Below, piece after piece: positions 1 to 5,990 of a stretch of 6,679 bases of DNA; positions within the stretch are counted from its first letter, which is position 1, and the number at the start of each line of letters is the position of its first letter. Below the pieces are notes generated by a model, which did not search any database, was not told the origin of the DNA, and was given only the letters and a program-made list of their open reading frames with translations. The position numbers and the translations under genes were made by a program. The stretch is from Desulfocapsa sp. (lineage in GTDB: Bacteria; Desulfobacterota; Desulfobulbia; Desulfobulbales; Desulfocapsaceae), in assembly GCA_029942265.1 (NCBI GenBank), contig JAOZTO010000141.1:1-6679 (forward strand). The letters are read 5' to 3'.

Positions 1-1036
1 GTTCTTCCGATAAACGGTAATCGGGGATTCCGTAAAAGGGCATTCCACCCAACTCGGGCATCATTTCAAAAATTTCAACTTGATGACCAAGTCTTGCCAG
101 ATAATATGCTGCTGAAAGTCCAGATGGACCACCACCAACTATTGCAATCCTAAAACCAGTATCATCTGCCATAGGAACTTGTAATCTTTCTCCACTGTCT
201 CTTTCCCAATCGGCAACAAAACGCTTGATGGCATTAATGGCAAGCGGATCGTCCTGGGTCTGACGGCGACACTCTGTGGCGCATAGTTCCGGGCATACTC
301 GGCCTGTGGCTATCGCGAGGGGATTATTGGCTTTTACGGTCAGTAGTGCCGCAGCATATTCGCCTTTGCGGGCATGAGCTAAATATTTTGGGATATTAAT
401 CTGTGCAGGACAGCGTTGCCTGCAAGGTGATAAACACTGTGTGTACTGGTTCCAATGGAGAATTTTGGTAGTTTCTCCCATTAAAGAGATGATGCCTTTA
501 GGACATGCTTCCACACAACTTCCGCAACCTACGCATTGTTCAGGATCAAAAACAGGAAGACCTGTCTCCGAATTAATAACAATTGCAGAGAAACGACAAG
601 CCCTCATGCAGGAGCCTAAACCAAGGCAACCATTCTCACAGCGAACAAAGCCATGATACAGTTGAAGGGCAGCACGACAATCCTGCAGACCTGAATAGTT
701 GTATTTACGGGCAGCACGGTATCCGCCCTCACATGTTGCACCTGCAAGTGTTGGCTCGGCACCCGTCACGTCATACCCCATAAAGGTTGCGACTGCTTCG
801 GCGGTTTCATTGCCACCTACCACGCATGAGTTCACCGGAATTATACCTGTAACCATTGCCTCGGCAGCAGCACTGCATCCAGCCTGACCACAACCGCCAC
901 AATTTGCTCCAGGCAGAAGATCGGCTACAGCCTCAAACCTTGGATCTTCTTCTACATAAAAAACTTTCGCTGCTATGCCCAGAATAATGGCCGCCATAAA
1001 GGCGATTCCGACCAACAGGAATATCGGCGCTATCAC
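1..1036 (-). CDS. rnfB: RnfB fused to a GltD/NfnB-like FAD oxidoreductase domain (3' end outside window)
   Basis: This is the iron-sulfur entry subunit of the Rnf complex, which takes electrons from reduced ferredoxin at the cytoplasmic face. I read 345 codons without a stop up to the window edge. Residues 4-23 form the N-terminal membrane anchor. A CGGCGQAGC cluster domain follows (C46, C49, C54, C71). Next is a two-cluster ferredoxin domain: C133, C137, C143, C147 (C-x3-C-x5-C-x3-C) and C168, C171, C174, C178 followed by Pro. Ordinary RnfB would end soon after this. Here the frame continues with C201, C205, C209-Pro, then GRVCPELCATECRR (245-258), NAIKRFVADW, and the FAD-binding loop GGGPSG (301-306) ending in E324. 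This is the N-terminal half of a glutamate-synthase-small-subunit/NfnB-type flavoprotein; its NAD(P)H-binding half would lie beyond the window. The start is a GTG with AGGAG eight bases upstream, 21 bases after the rnfA stop. The fusion is seen directly; its function is inferred. Confidence 0.93.
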   Translation of the reverse strand, partial: MIAPIFLLVGIAFMAAIILGIAAKVFYVEEDPRFEAVADLLPGANCGGCGQAGCSAAAEAMVTGIIPVNSCVVGGNETAEAVATFMGYDVTGAEPTLAGATCEGGYRAARKYNYSGLQDCRAALQLYHGFVRCENGCLGLGSCMRACRFSAIVINSETGLPVFDPEQCVGCGSCVEACPKGIISLMGETTKILHWNQYTQCLSPCRQRCPAQINIPKYLAHARKGEYAAALLTVKANNPLAIATGRVCPELCATECRRQTQDDPLAINAIKRFVADWERDSGERLQVPMADDTGFRIAIVGGGPSGLSAAYYLARLGHQVEIFEMMPELGGMPFYGIPDYRLSEE

Positions 1037-1043
1037 AATAAAT

Positions 1044-1048
1044 CTCCT
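1044..1048 (-). promoter_or_regulatory. Ribosome binding site fixing the GTG start of rnfB
   Basis: AGGAG on the minus strand lies in the 21-base gap between the rnfA stop and the GTG at 1036, with seven bases between. There is no ATG near this site in the right frame; the first in-frame Met is residue 14, inside the membrane anchor. GTG is therefore the most likely start. Confidence 0.75.
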
Positions 1049-1057
1049 TTTCGTGCC

Positions 1058-1633
1058 TTAAGAGGCCATTCCTTGAAAGCCCATAAAAGCAAGTGCCATG
1101 ATCCCGGCAGTTACAAGTGCAATTGCAGTACCCTGCATGCTTTGTGGTACTGCTGACAATACAAGTCTTTCACGAATACCGGCAAAAAGAATTAAGGCCA
1201 AACCATAGCCAATAGCACTAGCACTTGAAAAAACGAGCATTGCAATAAATGAAAGCTCATTCTTTGCAATTAGCAGGGCAACACCCATGACAGCACAGTT
1301 TGTTGTTATGAGGGCAAGATAAACACCTAAGGCATTATAGAGAGCCCGACTCTTCTTTTTTAAGATGATTTCCACCAGCTGAACAAGAGATGCAATAATC
1401 AGAATAAAAGTGAGTGTTTGCAGAAATTCGAGTTTATAAGGTTTTAGAATATATGTGAAAACTGACCAAGTAAAAACTGACGCCAAAATCGTCACAAATA
1501 AGATGGCCGCAGCCATTCCAACCGCAGTTCCCAGTTTTTTGGAGACTCCAAGAAAAGGACAGTTTCCAAGATACTGAGCAAGCAAAATATTGTTAACGAA
1601 AGTAGCCGATATTGCCAAATAAATAAGATCCAT
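1058..1633 (-). CDS. rnfA: RnfA, membrane subunit of the Rnf complex
   Basis: RnfA is an integral membrane subunit of 191 residues, the usual family length, with about six hydrophobic helices. It pairs with RnfE as an inverted pseudo-symmetric dimer. In known Rnf and Nqr structures a pair of conserved Cys from each partner holds an intramembrane iron-sulfur centre that passes electrons across the membrane. Both Cys motifs are present: LGNCPFLG (C25) and ITTNCAVMG (C113). The other family signatures VNNILLAQ, LGVYLALITTNCA and AGIRERL are also intact, so nothing in this subunit looks degenerate. It starts with ATG 18 bases after the rnfE stop, behind an AAGGA ribosome site. It is followed after 21 bases by rnfB, so rnfE, rnfA and rnfB are very probably on one transcript. 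Confidence 0.97.
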   Translation of the reverse strand: MDLIYLAISATFVNNILLAQYLGNCPFLGVSKKLGTAVGMAAAILFVTILASVFTWSVFTYILKPYKLEFLQTLTFILIIASLVQLVEIILKKKSRALYNALGVYLALITTNCAVMGVALLIAKNELSFIAMLVFSSASAIGYGLALILFAGIRERLVLSAVPQSMQGTAIALVTAGIMALAFMGFQGMAS

Positions 1634-1651
1634 GAATTTTCCTTTTTCCTT

Positions 1652-2269
1652 TTATCCCTGTATGAATTTCTCACCGCGCCAGCGAGAGTAGAGATTTTGC
1701 AGAGCAAGCAAAGCGCCAATGGTTACAAACGCACCTGGTGCCGACACCAGAAAAGTCATTGGCTCAAACGACTCTCCGAAAACTGGCATACCAAACCATG
1801 ACCCAGCACCAAATATTTCTCGCACAGATCCGATAAGAGTCAGTGATAGTGCATATCCGGCACCAACGCTTAGGCCATCAATCATTGAAATAAGCGGTGG
1901 ATTCTTGGATGCAAACCCTTCAGCTCTTCCAAGTACAATACAGTTCACCACGATGAGTGGAATATAAATACCGAGCTGTTCAGCAAGTGGAAAAAAGTAG
2001 GCTTTCATGAGTATTTCAACAATCGAAACAAGGGTAGCAATAATAACAATATATGAGGCGATGCGCACTTTACTCGGGATAATATTCCTAAGAGCCGAGA
2101 CAGCGCCATTGGAGAGGGTCAAAACAAATGCAGTTGCTATCCCCATTCCGAGCCCGTTTTCCGCCGACATGGTTACCGCAAGTGCCGGGCACAAACCGAG
2201 AACCAGGCGAAACGGTGGAATCCGTTTCCACAATCCTGCTGTGAGTGTTGAAAGTAGTTTTTGTCCCAT
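1652..2269 (-). CDS. rnfE: RnfE, membrane subunit of the Rnf complex
   Basis: RnfE is the integral membrane partner of RnfA, 205 residues long with about six hydrophobic helices. The family signatures are complete. RLVLGLCPALAVT carries C27 and LIVVNCIVLGRAE carries C110, the pair expected to share the intramembrane iron-sulfur centre with C25 and C113 of RnfA. The GYALSLTLIGSVREIFGAG segment near the C-terminus is also typical. Translation starts at an ATG with AAGGAGG about ten bases upstream. Unlike the other rnf genes here, it is separated from its upstream neighbour (rnfG) by 174 bases, most of which is a palindromic repeat. Its expression may therefore be partly uncoupled from rnfCDG, and a candidate promoter lies at 2315-2342. 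Confidence 0.97.
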   Translation of the reverse strand: MGQKLLSTLTAGLWKRIPPFRLVLGLCPALAVTMSAENGLGMGIATAFVLTLSNGAVSALRNIIPSKVRIASYIVIIATLVSIVEILMKAYFFPLAEQLGIYIPLIVVNCIVLGRAEGFASKNPPLISMIDGLSVGAGYALSLTLIGSVREIFGAGSWFGMPVFGESFEPMTFLVSAPGAFVTIGALLALQNLYSRWRGEKFIQG

Positions 2270-2314
2270 TGCTATAAATCCTCCTTAATCTTGTAAACAT
2301 TCGGGTTCGATTCA

Positions 2315-2342
2315 AAAATAGGCTCAACCACTGAACTGTAAA
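2315..2342 (-). promoter_or_regulatory. Candidate sigma-70 promoter for rnfEAB, with its -35 box in the repeat end
   Basis: On the minus strand TTTACA (2342-2337; one mismatch from TTGACA) is followed after 16 bases by TATTTT (2320-2315; two mismatches from TATAAT). The -35 box uses the terminal ATTTAC of the palindromic repeat, so the element may have brought an outward-facing half promoter. It would start transcription shortly before the rnfE ribosome site. The match is moderate and short motifs of this kind arise by chance, so this is a hypothesis. Confidence 0.3.
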
Positions 2343-2447
2343 TGTTTGGATAGTGCCCCATGTTCGCTTGATCCGGCTTGTGAACTATATTAGTTCATAT
2401 GTGAACAAGCCGGATCAAGCGAACATGGGTGCTAGCCGAATATTTAC
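2338..2447. repeat. 110-bp near-palindromic element between rnfG and rnfE (MITE/REP-like), copy A
   Basis: The element begins GTAAAT (2338) and ends ATTTAC (2447). Its inner arms, 2357-2381 and 2405-2429, are perfect 25-base inverted repeats. They surround a 23-base centre that holds a smaller inverted repeat, GAACTA-TAT-TAGTTC (2382-2396). The outer arms of about 21 bases match with five differences and one indel. A second copy in the opposite orientation begins at 6600, which shows that this is a dispersed repeat and not a one-off hairpin. It has no coding capacity, and I saw no convincing target duplication at its borders. In the operon mRNA it would fold into a very stable hairpin. There is no U-run after the stem, so a classic intrinsic terminator is unlikely, but effects on processivity, mRNA processing or stability are plausible. 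A non-autonomous mobile element is the best guess. Confidence 0.85.
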
Positions 2448-3034
2448 TTAAGCTCTGAGATTGTTTTAAGAATTTCATCCTGATAGTCACGGACAAAAAG
2501 TAGTGCCTCGTTGGTTCCTCTTACCGCAGCTCCTGACGTTGTAGTGGCTCCACTGATAGCGTCAAGTGTGCCACCATCATCGATCAACGCCACTGTATCA
2601 CTTACAGGCAATCCTTTCCATTGACGACGAAAGCTAATCTCTTCAATTCGTGCACCTAAACCAGGTGTCTCACTGTGGCTTACTACTTCCATTCCCGTCA
2701 TGTTCCCGGCACCAAGATCGATACCTACCATGATTTTCAGGTCTCCGCCAAATCCGCCCTTACCGATTGCTTCAATAGCCAGAGTGGACACAGTCTGATC
2801 TTCTCGGGTAAAGAATACAGGAATTTCCTGTTCACCAGCAGTAATGATAACCTTATTTCCCAGAACCTCCGCTGCCGGTTTTCCAAAAAGCCTTTCCAAA
2901 GCAGGCCCACGGACATATAAATCGGTCTGTTTTTCAATCTGTGGTCCCAACAAAATATTGGCCGCAGTGAGTGCTGTAGAACAGACTCCGGCAATAAGGG
3001 AAAGCACAACAACCATACGAACGATATCAGACAT
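2444..3034 (-). CDS. rnfG: RnfG, periplasmic FMN-carrying subunit of the Rnf complex
   Basis: RnfG is anchored by one N-terminal helix (about residues 5-27) and has an FMN-binding domain outside the cytoplasmic membrane. In the family, ApbE covalently attaches FMN to the Thr of an SGAT motif; here SGATTTS is intact at 161-167, with T164 as the expected flavin site. The conserved HSETPGLG segment (120-127) is also present. At 196 residues it has a normal length. Its ATG overlaps the end of rnfD by eight bases, with a GGGAG ribosome site inside rnfD, which suggests translational coupling. Its TAA stop (2446-2444) lies inside the terminal bases of the palindromic repeat. No apbE gene is visible in the window, so the flavin transferase must be encoded elsewhere, possibly downstream of rnfB. 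RnfG is the probable contact point for the co-encoded periplasmic cytochrome. Confidence 0.96.
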   Translation of the reverse strand: MSDIVRMVVVLSLIAGVCSTALTAANILLGPQIEKQTDLYVRGPALERLFGKPAAEVLGNKVIITAGEQEIPVFFTREDQTVSTLAIEAIGKGGFGGDLKIMVGIDLGAGNMTGMEVVSHSETPGLGARIEEISFRRQWKGLPVSDTVALIDDGGTLDAISGATTTSGAAVRGTNEALLFVRDYQDEILKTISELK

Positions 3035-4022
3035 CTTTAGCTCCCTTAACTTTCGGTTTAATCATATCCAGAAGTGGGAAACATAAATTTGCAAGAAGAA
3101 CGGCATAGACGAAACCGTCAGGGTGTTTTGAGTATACTCGGATGAGTATCAGTAGAACTCCAGCCAGCATTCCGTAAAGAAACAGAGGGAGTTTATTTAC
3201 CGGTGACGTACTGTGATCAGTAATTAGGAAAAATGCTACAAACAGTGTTCCACCACTTAAAAGATAAAACAAAGGAGAAACAAAATCGTCAGGATTAGAC
3301 AAATACAACGGTGTTGCAATAGCTAATATTCCAACTATAAAACCGACAGGAAGCTGCCATTGGATTTCGCGCATCAACAGGAGAAACATGCCTCCTATGA
3401 GGATAAAAAGTACCATACCTTCTGCAACACCAGCGATCTGGCGGCCAAGGAAAAGATCCAGCAAATTATAGTGGGATTCGGCTGTGACTCCCATGGATTT
3501 CAACAATCTTAGTGGCTCGATCATGGTGACAGACCAGTCCATGGATTTCAGTGCGTTTGTATGATCCATGCGGCTAGGCCATGAGAGTTGCAGGATGGCA
3601 ATGGCAAGGACAGCAGGATGAGCCGGGTATGCTCCCACTCCACCAAAAAATTTCTTAGCTACAATCACCATCAAAAAGCACCCCATAAGGATCAGCCACC
3701 AAGGGGCATTTAAGGGTAACATAAAGGCAAGGAGTAAGGCCAAGCTGACACTACTCCAGTTTGAAGTAAGATCTCGTGAAGGGGAAATTTTTTCAGCCAG
3801 CAGATCAAAGGCAACGGCAAAACAAACACACAGGCAAAATACCCGAAGAGCAGCAGGCCCAAAAAAATACAGGCTTGCGGCCATAGCCGGCAACAGGGCA
3901 ATCACCCAGATCTGATGCACAGTGGCTAGTCCAGTACCTATTCGGTGATGTGGGCCAACTGCCACATCAAGCATGGGCGTATCCGGTGATGTTGATTGCT
4001 GAAATACTTTGAGTCTTTTCAT
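3027..4022 (-). CDS. rnfD: RnfD, membrane subunit of the Rnf complex, with a degenerate flavin site
   Basis: RnfD (NqrB homologue) is a polytopic membrane protein of 331 residues with roughly nine or ten hydrophobic segments. Family landmarks are recognisable: the GGVGAYP-HPA loop (127-137), LLDLFLG (187-193), FLITDHSTSPV (265-275; usually TDY-TSPV) and the C-terminal LLANLCFPLLD. In ordinary RnfD a motif like SGATPLALLK carries covalent FMN on its Thr. The matching stretch here is SVTMIEPLRLLK (164-175), which puts E169 at the flavin Thr position. T166, three residues earlier, is not in an SGAT-like context. Covalent flavin may therefore be missing from this subunit. The start codon overlaps the rnfC stop as ATGA, and the 3' end overlaps rnfG by eight bases. 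Identity as RnfD is secure; loss of flavin is an inference from alignment by eye. Confidence 0.94.
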   Translation of the reverse strand: MKRLKVFQQSTSPDTPMLDVAVGPHHRIGTGLATVHQIWVIALLPAMAASLYFFGPAALRVFCLCVCFAVAFDLLAEKISPSRDLTSNWSSVSLALLLAFMLPLNAPWWLILMGCFLMVIVAKKFFGGVGAYPAHPAVLAIAILQLSWPSRMDHTNALKSMDWSVTMIEPLRLLKSMGVTAESHYNLLDLFLGRQIAGVAEGMVLFILIGGMFLLLMREIQWQLPVGFIVGILAIATPLYLSNPDDFVSPLFYLLSGGTLFVAFFLITDHSTSPVNKLPLFLYGMLAGVLLILIRVYSKHPDGFVYAVLLANLCFPLLDMIKPKVKGAKDV

Positions 4023-5347
4023 AGGGTAGCATCTCCCGTTGTCCAGTTGTGGCGTTCACCATGCACCATTTCATGATTACAAAAATGGAAGAGTTGAACG
4101 ATTGGGCGCTCAGCCGGACACACATCTGCACACAAACCGCATTCGTAGCATGCTTCCGGGTGAAGCTCTTTAGCGGACTCAAGCTGGCCGAACTCTATCA
4201 TCCGGTTTATCATATGTACCTGAATGTTCATAGGACATACTTGGGTACATTTTCCGCAGTTAATGCACGGTGCAATGGTATCAAATGGTACAATTTTTTC
4301 ATCAATGAGAAAAAGTCCGCTGTTGTAGGTTAGGGGGGTTAGTTCTGAATATTGGGCAAATCCTGTCATGGCTCCCCCAACTACAGGTCGGGTGAAATCG
4401 GAGACCTTAAGCCCCTGGCTGTCAAGTACATGCTTAATGGAACTGCCCATTGGAAACCGGACGGTTACTGCGGTATCAATATTAGGGCCGCTTATGGTGA
4501 GGCATTTTTGTATAAAAGGAGATCTTCCATCCAGTGCATCCACCATAGCCAGTAGGTATTCCACGTCAAGAACAGCAACACCATGATAACGATAGCTTTC
4601 CCGACTTGGAATCCGGCGACCTAGGATTTGTGTCACAACTTCCCGTTCGATACGTCCTGCATAATGCTCTGGAGGGATATAAATATCAGCCAAGTGGGAG
4701 AACGTAGAATCAGACAATGATTTGAGATGCTCAGGAGCTGTAAGGCAGATTCTGGCACCAGGAAGTAATTCACGTATTCTCTTGAGGCCATCTGCAACTT
4801 TATCACAGTTTTGTTCCAGGAGAAGTTGCGAGGTTAGCATGGTATCTTCCGGACGCACTCCTGTGATGATGACAGTTTCAACTGGAGGAAGAGCCGAAAT
4901 CTCTTTGTCAGTGTCATCGTATTCACGACCGGATAAACTCCATGGAGGAGTAACTCCAGCAGAACGCAGCCTGTTCATTGCCACTTCTACATCGTCTGTA
5001 GCAACAGCCCCGTCCAATACTGCTTCGGATACCATAGATTGATCACCATTGTTTTCTATGATAATCGCAGGCGAATGAAAACTCTGAGCCGTCCAGACAG
5101 TGCTGATATCTTTAACTGTGCCGTTAATGGTGGCACACACGCAATTTCCGATTCTTGACCTAGCAATAATCTGGCCCCTGCGAACAGGATCGCCGACCTT
5201 AACAGTTGCAACATAACGTATCCGACCAAGGTAATTCAGTGGAATTACTACCTGATCAGGATCTTCAATTTGTTGGATAACAGGGTCAAAATCCTTTAAA
5301 TGAGGTACCAGTGGTTTCTTATTAAATATATTAAACAGTCCCAGCAT
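4019..5347 (-). CDS. rnfC: RnfC, cytoplasmic subunit lacking recognisable NADH/FMN motifs
   Basis: RnfC normally carries FMN and oxidises or reduces NADH at the cytoplasmic face. I chose the ATG at 5347 (442 residues). It has AAGGA seven bases upstream and begins just after the cytochrome stop. A longer in-frame start at 5407 would overlap the cytochrome gene by 50 bases and adds a non-homologous tail. The order of domains is normal: a lipoyl-like barrel (VGDPVRRGQIIA, 51-62; NGTV, 75-78), a Rossmann-like middle, an SLBB segment (KCLTISG, 281-287; PVVGGAMTG, 321-329), and two [4Fe-4S] motifs at C361-C364-C367-C371 and C400-C403-C406-C410. The middle is unusual. Where the family has GLGGAGFPTHVK there is AGVTPPWSLSG (130-140). 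Where it has NGAECEPYLT there is TGVRPEDTMLTS (162-173). A relay subunit without its own NADH site is plausible. Confidence 0.94.
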   Translation of the reverse strand: MLGLFNIFNKKPLVPHLKDFDPVIQQIEDPDQVVIPLNYLGRIRYVATVKVGDPVRRGQIIARSRIGNCVCATINGTVKDISTVWTAQSFHSPAIIIENNGDQSMVSEAVLDGAVATDDVEVAMNRLRSAGVTPPWSLSGREYDDTDKEISALPPVETVIITGVRPEDTMLTSQLLLEQNCDKVADGLKRIRELLPGARICLTAPEHLKSLSDSTFSHLADIYIPPEHYAGRIEREVVTQILGRRIPSRESYRYHGVAVLDVEYLLAMVDALDGRSPFIQKCLTISGPNIDTAVTVRFPMGSSIKHVLDSQGLKVSDFTRPVVGGAMTGFAQYSELTPLTYNSGLFLIDEKIVPFDTIAPCINCGKCTQVCPMNIQVHMINRMIEFGQLESAKELHPEACYECGLCADVCPAERPIVQLFHFCNHEMVHGERHNWTTGDATL

Positions 5348-5354
5348 TACAACA

Positions 5355-5359
5355 TCCTT
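5355..5359 (-). promoter_or_regulatory. Ribosome binding site of rnfC overlapping the cytochrome stop codon
   Basis: AAGGA on the minus strand overlaps the TAA stop of the cytochrome gene (5360-5358) and lies seven bases before the ATG at 5347. It supports the shorter rnfC start over the ATG at 5407 and suggests translational coupling between cytochrome and rnfC. Confidence 0.65.
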
Positions 5360-5990
5360 ATCGTAAGTGGCATGCCCCACACGACACGTCTCCGCCAGTT
5401 TTGGCAAATCTGTCAGGAAGGGTTTCCAAGTGGCAATTTGTGCAGTTTACATGGTAAACTTCTGATACTGATTTGGGAAAATGGCACCCCAGACAGGAGT
5501 GTTCGTCTATTTCTGTAAGTTCATCGTGATCCATCATCTCTGGTGAATAGCTATCATCGTGACATTCGGCACAAGTGTTTGTTACTGTAGCATTTTTTGC
5601 AGTGCCGGGATGACATTCTCGACACGATACTGCCTGGTCGTTGTCCCCACTCTGTTCATGACACCTAGCACAGTCACGACTATGCATTTCTTTTAAATCG
5701 GCATGATCGTAATCTTCAACCACAAATTCATCGTCATGGCACTCTGCGCATGGTGTGGCTTGTGCTGCACTGTAGAGTTCGTGATGACATGCAGCACATG
5801 AATCAGCGGACGTTTTGTGTTTCTCATGATCGAAGAGTACCGAACCGGCGCTATTAACGAGATACACCCGGTCTGTTTTCTCTTCGCTGGTTTCCGCTAA
5901 ATAGCCGACGATGACGCCAATGACTGCAAGAATCATAACGACCGTCAATGATCGTGTCCAATTCAGGCGATTTGGGATGTTACCATTCAT
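5358..5990 (-). CDS. Membrane-anchored octaheme c-type cytochrome of the Rnf operon
   Basis: The 210-residue protein has an N-terminal hydrophobic segment (about 14-31), likely an uncleaved signal anchor. The rest would be periplasmic and contains eight CxxCH haem motifs starting at C65, C81, C107, C123, C140, C166, C183 and C204. The VLFDHEKH segment before the first haem resembles class III (cytochrome c3-like) proteins, where such His residues serve as distal haem ligands. Haem spacing repeats: 16, 26 and 16 residues, then 17, 26 and 17, so a three-haem unit of about 59 residues seems duplicated. The gene lies directly before rnfC, as multihaem cytochromes do in Desulfovibrio-type rnf operons, and overlaps the upstream zinc-ribbon gene by 11 bases. 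The probable role is to exchange electrons between a periplasmic cytochrome pool and the Rnf complex, perhaps at RnfG. The partner is not shown by the sequence. There is no close match to a named cytochrome I can recall. Confidence 0.93.
   Translation of the reverse strand: MNGNIPNRLNWTRSLTVVMILAVIGVIVGYLAETSEEKTDRVYLVNSAGSVLFDHEKHKTSADSCAACHHELYSAAQATPCAECHDDEFVVEDYDHADLKEMHSRDCARCHEQSGDNDQAVSCRECHPGTAKNATVTNTCAECHDDSYSPEMMDHDELTEIDEHSCLGCHFPKSVSEVYHVNCTNCHLETLPDRFAKTGGDVSCGACHLR

Noticed and set aside
441..887. Three short overlapping plus-strand open frames
   Set aside because: They lie antisense to the Cys-rich region of rnfB, which reads continuously on the minus strand.
2338..2447. Intrinsic transcription terminator after rnfG
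   Set aside because: The stem is strong but no U-run follows it on the minus strand, and rnfE, rnfA and rnfB of the same complex lie downstream. A dispersed repeat explains it better.
4722..5042. Plus-strand open frame of 106 residues
   Set aside because: It is antisense to rnfC, has no recognisable domain, and the opposite strand is clearly coding.
5345..5407. Longer rnfC start at 5407 (20 more residues)
   Set aside because: It would overlap the cytochrome gene by 50 bases and its extra residues do not look like RnfC. The ATG at 5347 has a good ribosome site and gives the usual N-terminus.
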